DNA of 64,000 nucleotides, from the NCBI RefSeq assembly GCF_014281965.1, contig NZ_JACFTB010000009.1, positions 62,001 to 126,000 on the forward strand. Reading direction: 5' to 3'. A model generated the notes under the pieces. It made no database searches, was not told the origin of the DNA, and was given only the letters and a program-made list of their open reading frames with translations. Source of the stretch: Rhodococcus sp. BP22 (GTDB taxonomy: Bacteria > Actinomycetota > Actinomycetes > Mycobacteriales > Mycobacteriaceae). Shown in pieces: positions 56,784 through 64,000 of this stretch. A program made the position numbers and the translations under genes. Each line of letters begins with the position of its first letter. Positions within the stretch are counted from its first letter, which is position 1.

Positions 56784-59700
56784 TCAGTCGGGTACGCCGT
56801 TCCAACTCGTAGTCGGATCGGCGACGATATCCCGCACGATCTGCTCGTACGACTGGCCGAACTCGGCGACCGTCGTCCCGTCGAACAATGCCGTCGGATA
56901 GACGATGTCCACCCCGACCGCGATAACAAGCCCCGCTTCGTCCCGGCGTTCGGTGATATGGACGTGCATATCGCATTTGGCGATATCCAGCGGACGTGGA
57001 GTTACCTCGAAATGGGCGTCGCCGACGTCGAACTTCGAGGTGGTGAAGACATCCAGGGACAAGGCGACTTGAAAGAGTGGATGCAGAGAATCGACGGGGT
57101 CCTCGACGAGATCACCCGCGACGTCGACGAACGGGGCAGTTGCGTGGTCGAGTGCTCTCAGTTCGCTGGTACGTGCCAGGGCAAGGACATCGTCGAACGT
57201 TCGCGCGGACGCGATATTCGTGCGGATGGCAACCGTATTGGTGAACATGCCCACGAGTTGCTCGAACCTCGGATCGTCTCGAGCTGCAACAGGAGTGCCG
57301 ATGACGATATCGGCAGTCGTGCTGAGCCGCGCCAGAAGGACCAGCAGTGCTGACCGAAGTACGGTGAATCGCCCTGTCCGGGCGCGGTGACCGATACCGT
57401 CCAGCCCGTCCACGACAGCTGAGTCGAGTTCCAGCGAAACTCGAGCACCGGAGAAGTCCCACTGGTGTGGCCTCGGCCGGTCCAGGGGCAAGCCGATATC
57501 GAGTGGTGCTCCACGCAACTCCTTGCGCCAGAACTCCATATCGGCGGCGGTGGACCGAGCTGCGGCCCATACGCTGAAGTCGGAGTACTCCAGCGGCAGT
57601 TCTGTCCATTCAGCGGTCTTGCCGGCGGCCCGCGCGTTGTATGCGCGAACGAAGTCCGACGCCAACACACCCAGTGACCATCCATCTGCGGCAATATGAT
57701 GCACCACGCACGCGAGCAGATGATGATCGGAAGAGACCGAGAACAGCTGCGCCCGGATGGGACGCTCGGACCGAACATCAAATGGTTCTGCCAATAGCGC
57801 ATCTATTGCGCCAGCATCGAATGCAGTCTTACCGAACACCGGTCCGTCGAGAAGAGAAGTCCGTTCGATGACTTGTGCTGGGCCCCAAGTCGAATCCGGA
57901 TACACCGTCCTCAGGCTTCGATGGCGGACCGCCAGATCTGCGAGCGCTGCTTGCGCCGCATCGGCGTCGAACGAGCCCGTGATTTCGATGGTGAACGGCA
58001 AGTTGTACAACGGAAGGCGTGCGCCTCGATCGATGTGGCGCTGCTGCGGAGCGAGAGGGATGTACGCCGCAGTGTCCGCCAGGCCCCGCTCAGGACCGGA
58101 TGGGTAGGCCGAACCCTGGTCGGTGGACCGGGCTTCCACCAGCGCAGACAGAGCACGGACCGAAGGGGCATCGGTGAGGTCTCGCACGCCGACTTCCACG
58201 GTGGTATCAGCACGAACCAGCGCGAGAACTCTGGTGGCCGCCAGCGAATCGCCACCCAGGTCGAAGAAGGACGTCTCGACATCGACGTAGTCGGCGCCGA
58301 GAATGCGCGAATACGCTGCTGCGATCGCAACTTCGGTGGAACCCGATGGTTCGACGCCGCGTACCTTCGGCTGAATCTTCGGCGCCGGCACGGGGAGTGC
58401 TGCGCGGTCGAGTTTCTTGTTGACCGTCAGCGGGATCGCGTCGAGAATCGTGATTGTCGACGGAATCATGTGGGCGGGCAACCGCTGCGATATATCCAGT
58501 CGAATCTGCTGTATATCGACGGCCTGCTCGATGGGCACGATGTATCCGTCGATCCGTAGCCCACCATCGGGACCGTAACGCACGGTCGAGGAAGCTGCGG
58601 TGACCTGTGGATGCGCGCGCAGCACCGCATCGATTTCTCCGAGTTCGACCCTGTTTCCTCTGATCTTGATCTGATCGTCTGTTCTGCCGAGAAATTCGAG
58701 GTTTCCGTCCGCCAGGTGGCGTGCCAGGTCGCCGCTACGGAAGAGGCGTGAACCATTACTGCCGAACGGGTTTGCGAGGAACCGCGTCGCGGTGTCGGCA
58801 CTGCGGCCGAGGTATCCGCGGGCCAGCCCACGTGTCTCGATGTAGATCTCTCCGGTGGCACCGCCAGGCACCGGGTGCAGGGCGCGATCGAGGAGGTAGA
58901 TCTTCGCTCCCGTCATGGCCGCGCCGATCCCGATCGACTCGTCTGCATGCAGCGGGTCGGTCATGGTGACACTGCATGTCGTTTCGGTCGGCCCGTAGGC
59001 ATTGAGCAAGCGACGGTTCTGGGACCAGCGGTCGACGATGTCTCGCTGGGCAGCCTCACCACCGATGATGATGGTCTCGATGCCGTTCAGTTCTGATGAA
59101 TCGAGTGTGGTCAGAGCCGAAGGGGTGATCAACAAATGGGTGATCGATTCGCGTGAAAGTAGTTCAGCGAGTTCGAGTCCGCCATACACACCGGACGGCG
59201 CGATCACGACCGTCGCGCCGGAGATCGCGCCCGCCAGCATTTCGACGATTGCAGTGTCGAACCCCGGTGAGGCCAGATGACAGATGCGCGATGAGAAGTC
59301 GAGGTGGTAATTGGCTCGAATGTGTTGTGTGAGTGCACCGATTCCGTCGTGAGTGACAATCACTCCCTTCGGCTTGCCGGTCGAGCCAGAAGTGTAGATG
59401 AGATATGCGGCGCTATGTGCCCTGTACTCGGCCGATACGACAACAGCGTCGGAGTGTGTCGGTTGGGAGGGGTTGTCGATGTCTATCCATTGCACCTCCC
59501 CCAGTTCGCTTCCTAGGTGCTCCGATGTGCACAGGCCAACCCTTGCAGAGCAGTCGCGGAGGATGAACTCAGCGCGTTGCTGCGGATAGTTCGGGTCGAT
59601 GGGGACGTACACCGCGCCCACTCGCGCTACTGCCCAGAACGCCGCGACTGCGGCAATCGACCGAGACGCCCGCACCACAACCATGTCCTCGGGGCCGACC

Positions 59701-61184
59701 CCGCATTCGATCAATGCGCTGGTGAGGCGATCGACCTGCATGGACAATTCGGCATACGTGACGACGCCGTTGTCGCGGACGGCAATCCGATCGCCGTAGC
59801 GACGGACCGCCTCGTCGAACACTTCGATCACCGAAGTCGAACCCTCGGCGTCTACGCCGACGGACGCGGGCGAGCTTCGCGTTTCTTCGGGAAAGAAGAG
59901 CTCGAGATCCGCCACAGCGGTGTCTCCGCAACCAGGTTCGGTGAAGCCGTCGAGAAAATGTAAGAAGCGGCAGTGATACCGGGACAGATCACCGGTTGTG
60001 TACACGGCCGGGTTCGCCTCGAAGTCGATACGCGGTTGCGTGGCAGTTCTACTCGGATAGATATTGACCGCAAGATCGGCGACCGGACCCGTCGTCACGA
60101 TGTGGATCTGTCCGTCCAGATCACCGACGGTAATGTTGTTGGCGAACATCATCACGTTGATGGTGGGCCCGAATTGGCCGACGCGAAGCGGAGATCCGCT
60201 CACGGATGCGGTGGGTCTGCTGCGCTGGTGCCGCAATACTCCGCTCAATGCCACTTCTGTCGATTTGACGACGCTGTCGACCGTTGCCGATCCGACTCCG
60301 GACAATCGCAGAGGGACCACATTCGACACCGAGGATCCGGCACGTCGTAGCAATGCCGTGGTCCTCGCCGACACCGGCAACGACAAGTGGACGTCGTCGG
60401 AACCGGTCATGCGCGCAAGGAAAGCGGCGAACGCAGCGATCACCACACTCGATGTTGCGCGATCGCCGACCGACCATGAAACGGCCGCGGACGTCCGGTG
60501 CGCGTCGGTGTCCGCGCCGATCGTCATGGACAACGGTTCGGGCTGCACCGCCCGGCCCAGAGTGACCGGAATGGATTCTGATGCATCAGCATTCGTGGTT
60601 TCCCAAAACAGTCCATCACGCTCGAATCGCGAGGACGTTCGATATCGTTCGTCCTCCTCGACAAGGGCGGCCGGGGATGAAAGGTCGAGGGGTTCCGGTT
60701 CGGTCCCGGCTCGGGAGGCAGAGTAGATCGCGGCCGCTCGCTCGAGCACTTTCATCGATGCAAAGCCGTCGAGCGCGATGTGGTGGGCTCGGGTGTACCA
60801 GAGCACATGGTCATCGGTGAGACGGAAGAGCCGCAACCGGACAAGTGGCCCATCCATCGGCAGCGGGGATCGACAATCGTCGTCTATCCATTGGAGCGCA
60901 GAACTCAATGCGCTCGGGTGCGCCCTGAGGTCGACAATCTCCGCGACGTCATGGATCTGTGTCGTGAATACCTGAGCGGGCCGTCCCTCGATGTCGACGA
61001 CGCGCATGCTCGACGACGAGAATTCGAGGTGTGCCCGCAATCCACTGTCGAGTAACGCATCCACATCGACCTCACCTGTGATGTCCACGTAATAGGCGAT
61101 GGTGAAGGGGATGTCCGGCATGAGCTGTTGCGCATACCAAATATCGGCTTGAGTCGAACTCAAGGGCAATGCATCTTCGAGCAC
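56784..61184 (-). CDS. single-module non-ribosomal peptide synthetase (C-A-T-C)
   Basis: 1466 residues from GTG at 61184, which has GGGAGG 5 bp upstream and leads straight into the condensation domain; GTG 61205 or ATG 61199 are less likely. Domains: condensation (about 1-430, HHIALDG at 134-140), adenylation (about 465-940, AYLIYTSGSTGKPKGV, GRTDDQIKIRGNRVELGE), carrier (LGGDSLA, phosphopantetheine Ser980) and a second condensation (about 1030-1460, HHIAADGWS near 1160). There is no thioesterase or reductase. Reading the specificity pocket by eye gives D-T-V-L-I-G-A-C-S-K, which I cannot assign. The first C domain has no partner upstream, so it is probably a starter or acts in trans. A BlaI-type dyad covers its promoter. 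Confidence 0.93.
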   Translation of the reverse strand: MLEDALPLSSTQADIWYAQQLMPDIPFTIAYYVDITGEVDVDALLDSGLRAHLEFSSSSMRVVDIEGRPAQVFTTQIHDVAEIVDLRAHPSALSSALQWIDDDCRSPLPMDGPLVRLRLFRLTDDHVLWYTRAHHIALDGFASMKVLERAAAIYSASRAGTEPEPLDLSSPAALVEEDERYRTSSRFERDGLFWETTNADASESIPVTLGRAVQPEPLSMTIGADTDAHRTSAAVSWSVGDRATSSVVIAAFAAFLARMTGSDDVHLSLPVSARTTALLRRAGSSVSNVVPLRLSGVGSATVDSVVKSTEVALSGVLRHQRSRPTASVSGSPLRVGQFGPTINVMMFANNITVGDLDGQIHIVTTGPVADLAVNIYPSRTATQPRIDFEANPAVYTTGDLSRYHCRFLHFLDGFTEPGCGDTAVADLELFFPEETRSSPASVGVDAEGSTSVIEVFDEAVRRYGDRIAVRDNGVVTYAELSMQVDRLTSALIECGVGPEDMVVVRASRSIAAVAAFWAVARVGAVYVPIDPNYPQQRAEFILRDCSARVGLCTSEHLGSELGEVQWIDIDNPSQPTHSDAVVVSAEYRAHSAAYLIYTSGSTGKPKGVIVTHDGIGALTQHIRANYHLDFSSRICHLASPGFDTAIVEMLAGAISGATVVIAPSGVYGGLELAELLSRESITHLLITPSALTTLDSSELNGIETIIIGGEAAQRDIVDRWSQNRRLLNAYGPTETTCSVTMTDPLHADESIGIGAAMTGAKIYLLDRALHPVPGGATGEIYIETRGLARGYLGRSADTATRFLANPFGSNGSRLFRSGDLARHLADGNLEFLGRTDDQIKIRGNRVELGEIDAVLRAHPQVTAASSTVRYGPDGGLRIDGYIVPIEQAVDIQQIRLDISQRLPAHMIPSTITILDAIPLTVNKKLDRAALPVPAPKIQPKVRGVEPSGSTEVAIAAAYSRILGADYVDVETSFFDLGGDSLAATRVLALVRADTTVEVGVRDLTDAPSVRALSALVEARSTDQGSAYPSGPERGLADTAAYIPLAPQQRHIDRGARLPLYNLPFTIEITGSFDADAAQAALADLAVRHRSLRTVYPDSTWGPAQVIERTSLLDGPVFGKTAFDAGAIDALLAEPFDVRSERPIRAQLFSVSSDHHLLACVVHHIAADGWSLGVLASDFVRAYNARAAGKTAEWTELPLEYSDFSVWAAARSTAADMEFWRKELRGAPLDIGLPLDRPRPHQWDFSGARVSLELDSAVVDGLDGIGHRARTGRFTVLRSALLVLLARLSTTADIVIGTPVAARDDPRFEQLVGMFTNTVAIRTNIASARTFDDVLALARTSELRALDHATAPFVDVAGDLVEDPVDSLHPLFQVALSLDVFTTSKFDVGDAHFEVTPRPLDIAKCDMHVHITERRDEAGLVIAVGVDIVYPTALFDGTTVAEFGQSYEQIVRDIVADPTTSWNGVPD

Positions 61185-61210
61185 GGCATCCTCCCGCATC
61201 AGCACCGAAC

Positions 61211-61229
61211 TACTACATGGTGAGTAGTT
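61211..61229. promoter_or_regulatory. BlaI-type operator upstream of the NRPS
   Basis: TACTACATGGTGAGTAGTT: TACTAC-N7-GTAGTT, the same arms and spacing as the site at 56702-56720 with one mismatch. It lies 27 bp before the NRPS start and 216 bp before the divergent ABC transporter, so it could affect both directions. Confidence 0.7.
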
Positions 61230-61444
61230 TCAGGCTACATGCGCCGCGGACCGAGGCGGCTGGTCCCGATATGGAAGCGAAAAACACCTGGGCACCTCAC
61301 GCACGAGCAAGATCGGAATCGGCGACCCGGCACTGAATTCTTCGTACACTGTCTATCTGAAGGAACGGCCGCGCCGGCGGACTGACGATGTGCAGCTCTC
61401 GACGTTGATTACGACGATCACCCACCGCTACCGCGAGGGACACG

Positions 61445-62392
61445 ATGCCAATGATGTCCGAGCAGCCTGCGATCAGAACCGATCGACTTACGAAGCAGTT
61501 CGGCGCATTCACTGCGGTGCGCGATCTCGACCTCGAGGTCGAACGCGGTGAGGTTTTCGGATTCCTCGGCCCCAACGGTGCAGGCAAGTCGACCACGATC
61601 CGGACACTTCTGGACCAGATCCGGCCCACCTCGGGCCGCGCACACATCCTCGGGATGGACTCGCACCGGGACTCGTTGAAAATCCGGTCCGCAATCGGGT
61701 ACGTGCCTGGGGACCTTGCCCTCTACCCCAAACTGACCGGAGCGGAAACGCTACGGTACTTCGCGCGCCTTCGAGGCGGGGTCGACCAGAAGTATGTCGA
61801 TCAGCTCGCGGAGCGGCTGCAAGCGGACCTGTCGAAGAAGGTCGGTGACTACTCCACCGGCAATCGGCAGAAAATCGGGTTGATTCAGGCGTTCATGCAC
61901 AAACCGGATCTACTGATTCTCGACGAGCCGACCGCAGGACTGGACCCCCTGGTGCAGCGCGAGTTCAACACGATGCTGCACGAGGTGCGCGAAGAAGGGC
62001 GCACCGTGTTCCTGTCCTCGCACACCCTGTCCGAGGTCGAACGCGTCGCTGGACGTGTCGGCATCATCCGGGAGGGCCGACTTGTAGCAGTCGAGCGCAT
62101 TGCAGACCTCCAAGCCAAAGCGATCCGGCGACTCGACATCGAGTTCGCGGAGCCGGTGTCACCAGAGCTGTTCGCGCAGGTAGGCACCGTCCGTGAGGTC
62201 ACCGTCGACGGCACCCATGCCACCGTGGCATTCGACGGCCCGATCAACGGCATCTTGGCGGCGGCGATGGCGCACGAACTGGTCGATCTACACACCCGTG
62301 ATGCCGACCTCGAGGAGATTTTCCTGGCCTACTACCGGGGCAACTCCGAACAGCAAGACAGCGCGAAGGAGGATCCCTCTGATGTCCGCTGA
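61445..62392 (+). CDS. ABC transporter ATP-binding protein
   Basis: 315 residues. Walker A GPNGAGKST, Walker B LLILDEP, H-loop SSHTLSEVE; the signature sequence is YSTGNRQKIG, i.e. degenerate relative to LSGGQ but common in drug-export ATPases of this type. A C-terminal extension of about 90 residues follows the nucleotide-binding domain (VSPELFAQVGTVREVTVDGT), as in DrrA-like exporters. It overlaps the first permease gene. It is divergent from the NRPS and is the natural exporter candidate. Confidence 0.9.
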   Translation: MPMMSEQPAIRTDRLTKQFGAFTAVRDLDLEVERGEVFGFLGPNGAGKSTTIRTLLDQIRPTSGRAHILGMDSHRDSLKIRSAIGYVPGDLALYPKLTGAETLRYFARLRGGVDQKYVDQLAERLQADLSKKVGDYSTGNRQKIGLIQAFMHKPDLLILDEPTAGLDPLVQREFNTMLHEVREEGRTVFLSSHTLSEVERVAGRVGIIREGRLVAVERIADLQAKAIRRLDIEFAEPVSPELFAQVGTVREVTVDGTHATVAFDGPINGILAAAMAHELVDLHTRDADLEEIFLAYYRGNSEQQDSAKEDPSDVR

Positions 62393-63158
62393 CATCCTCA
62401 CTCGCGAACTGACCGACCGCCGGATGCCCGTCGCCGCACTGGGGGTCGTGCTGGCACTCTTCGCATTCTTCGTGACCGGTATCAGCTCCGGGCTCGAGGA
62501 CGTGATGACCGACCTGACCAACGCGATGCCCGATGCAGTCACTGCGTTCATCCCGGCTGGTCCGGGCGGCTATGCGATCGGTGAGCTGTTCAACCTCATC
62601 GCCCCGCTGGCCCTGATCGCGTATGCGGTGATCACCTCGGCGGCGGCAACCGCCGGGGAGGAAAAGGTCGGGACGATGGCGTTGCTCTCCGCCCAGCCGG
62701 TCACCAGACGGTCGATCCTGGCACAGAAAGCTCTGGGAGTGGGCGCCGCGCTTGCTGCGGTGACGATCGTGTTCGGGGGCGCTGCGGTTCTGTCGGCAAT
62801 GTTGTTCGGTGTCGACGAGCTCACTCCCCGCCACATTGCGGCGGCGTGTTTGCATCTGTACCTGCTCGCATTGCTGTTCGGGGCGATCACACTGGCCGCG
62901 GGCGCAGTAGCGGGCGATCCCGGTATAGCCGCCGGCGTCGGAGGCGGTCTCGCTGTGGCGGCGTGGGTGTCGAACTCGATGCTTCCGATCGCACATCTCG
63001 ACGCGTGGGCGCGAATCAGCCCGTGGTATTACTACGTCTCCGGCGAGCCGCTGAGTCATGGCGTCGATCTACGGCACGTCCTGGTCCTTGCCGTACTTAC
63101 CCTCGCTGCGGCGACGATCGCGGCCGTCGCGTTCGACCGCCGTGACCTGAAGGGATGA
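62382..63158 (+). CDS. ABC transporter permease
   Basis: 258 residues from ATG at 62382, overlapping the ATPase stop, with AAGGAGG 10 bp upstream; the longer open frame is inside the ATPase gene. Six helices with the ABC-2 type layout (ALGVVLALFAFFVTGISSG at the start, a loop with TAGEEKVGTMALLSAQPVTR before helix 3). Overlaps the next permease by 4 bp (ATGA). Confidence 0.87.
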   Translation: MSADILTRELTDRRMPVAALGVVLALFAFFVTGISSGLEDVMTDLTNAMPDAVTAFIPAGPGGYAIGELFNLIAPLALIAYAVITSAAATAGEEKVGTMALLSAQPVTRRSILAQKALGVGAALAAVTIVFGGAAVLSAMLFGVDELTPRHIAAACLHLYLLALLFGAITLAAGAVAGDPGIAAGVGGGLAVAAWVSNSMLPIAHLDAWARISPWYYYVSGEPLSHGVDLRHVLVLAVLTLAAATIAAVAFDRRDLKG

Positions 63159-64000
63159 GCACGATGACAACGACCTCAGACCACGGTGCCGCGGGTTCAG
63201 CACGACTGCGCGGTCTCCGCCAGATCCGAGCGGTGACGGCGCTCGCCCTACGAGACCGGTTGACGCTGGTGGGTGTCGTGGCTGCAGCGATGGTCGCGAT
63301 GGGTGCCCTCACGGGGGCGCTGTGGCCACCGTTGCAGGACACATTGGTCGCCCTGCCTGCCAATTTCACGGACTCGATCGGCAAGCTACTCGCTGGTGCG
63401 GACATGACCACTCCAGCGGGGTGGATGAATGCCGAGATGGTCTCGCTGGTCGTGCCCGGAGGATTGATCGCGGTTGCGATTCTCTCCGCATCCAAAGCGA
63501 TCTGTGGGGAGGAGCAGTCCAAGACCGTTGGGGTACTTTTGTCGCTTCCGTTGAGTCGCAGCGCTTTTCTGGCCGCCAAGACCGCCGCCATGATAGTCCA
63601 CGTGCTGCTCGCGACACTAGGCGTCGCAGCCGGATTGATAATCGGGGATGTGATCGGCGGTCTCGGAATCGACGCATCCGGCGTGTTCGGCACGTGCGCG
63701 CACAGCGCACTGTTGGCGATGTTGTTCGGCGCGGTCGCGGTACTGATCGCTGCGCTTACCGGTGACGGCCGGCTCGCCTCGACCATCCCGGCGGCGCTTG
63801 CCGTGCTTGCCTTCGCGCTCAACGCTTTCCTACCGCTGTCGGACTCACTTGCCGGCTTCACGAAGGTCAGTCCCTGGTACTACTTCGCAGGTAGCAACCC
63901 CCTCGTCAACGGGGCCAACTACGCTGATCTATCAATTCTTCTTGTCACCGCGATCATGCTGTGCGCCTTGGCATTTCCTATCTATCTCCGACGCGACCTG
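63155..64000 (+). CDS. ABC transporter permease, second subunit (right-truncated)
   Basis: Starts ATG at 63155 within the preceding stop (ATGA) and is open to the window end (282 codons); no stop is reached. Hydrophobic segments and the loop CGEEQSKTVGVLLSLPLSRS resemble the first permease (EEKVGTMALLSAQP) and the end (YLRRDL) matches the end of the first (DRRDLKG), so only a few residues are probably missing. Together the two permeases and ATPase form a complete exporter. Confidence 0.88.
   Translation, partial: MSTMTTTSDHGAAGSARLRGLRQIRAVTALALRDRLTLVGVVAAAMVAMGALTGALWPPLQDTLVALPANFTDSIGKLLAGADMTTPAGWMNAEMVSLVVPGGLIAVAILSASKAICGEEQSKTVGVLLSLPLSRSAFLAAKTAAMIVHVLLATLGVAAGLIIGDVIGGLGIDASGVFGTCAHSALLAMLFGAVAVLIAALTGDGRLASTIPAALAVLAFALNAFLPLSDSLAGFTKVSPWYYFAGSNPLVNGANYADLSILLVTAIMLCALAFPIYLRRDL

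Overview
The window looks like a chromosomal segment of a mycolic-acid actinobacterium, most likely Rhodococcus in the broad sense. The gene order from about 0.7 to 20.3 kb matches the Mycobacterium tuberculosis Rv1822-Rv1843c block (pgsA2, DUF881, small basic protein, DUF881, gcvH, garA, MerR, DUF151, MerR, gcvP, VWA protein, glcB, two CNNM proteins, guaB1). Coding is dense, codons are rich in G/C at the third position, GTG starts are frequent, and 4-bp ATGA/GTGA overlaps are common. No rRNA, tRNA, insertion sequence, prophage or CRISPR array was seen.

Region by region. 1-725: end of a DMT transporter. 0.7-11.1 kb: GuaB1 (GMP reductase type), a small unknown ORF, two CNNM/HlyC-type membrane proteins, a conserved unknown, malate synthase G, a VWA lipoprotein-like protein and a metallophosphoesterase. 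11.1-20.3 kb (minus): gcvP under a tandem glycine riboswitch, two MerR regulators (the second is FtsR-like), DUF151, GarA, gcvH, DUF881-Sbp-DUF881 and a CDP-alcohol phosphatidyltransferase. 20.4-22.3 kb: Nudix, a small glycine-rich membrane protein and a CPBP-like protein. 22.5-28.5 kb: furA-katG, a haem-oxygenase-like iron enzyme, and an unusual SRPBCC/acyl-CoA synthetase fusion. 28.7-32.0 kb: a diguanylate cyclase, a GNAT-like protein and a ThiF/E1-like protein around a palindrome-rich divergent promoter. 32.0-43.7 kb: CDGSH, VIT, MerR-SulP, ABM monooxygenase, YrhK-like, MFS-TetR, a zinc dehydrogenase, a HemK-like methyltransferase, SRPBCC, CcdA-DsbA and a CPVC membrane protein. 43.8-44.8 kb: two decayed genes side by side (HxlR remnant, methyltransferase). 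44.8-50.5 kb: a catabolic-looking redox group (FAD dehydrogenase, old yellow enzyme, SDR, NTF2-like, DoxX, enoyl-CoA hydratase). 50.5-54.6 kb: GlsB-like, methyltransferase, DASS transporter, a phosphodiester-glycosidase remnant and an orphan OmpR-type regulator. 54.8-64.0 kb: blaI-M56 protease, DUF2231, a single-module NRPS (C-A-T-C) and a three-gene ABC exporter that runs off the right edge.

The strongest candidate for a little-described system is the 54.8-64 kb region. Two dyads of the form TACTAC-N7-GTAGT(A/T), which I read as BlaI operators, sit immediately upstream of the NRPS and of the DUF2231 gene. This suggests that a BlaI/M56 signal-transduction pair, normally tied to beta-lactam or cell-wall stress, controls production (and perhaps export) of a small peptide-type metabolite. 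The second candidate is the GGDEF / GNAT-like / ThiF-like neighbourhood at 28.7-32 kb, which recalls the pairing of a c-di-GMP enzyme with Rv1355c in mycobacteria. All functional statements come from motif reading and remembered family knowledge; no searches were run.
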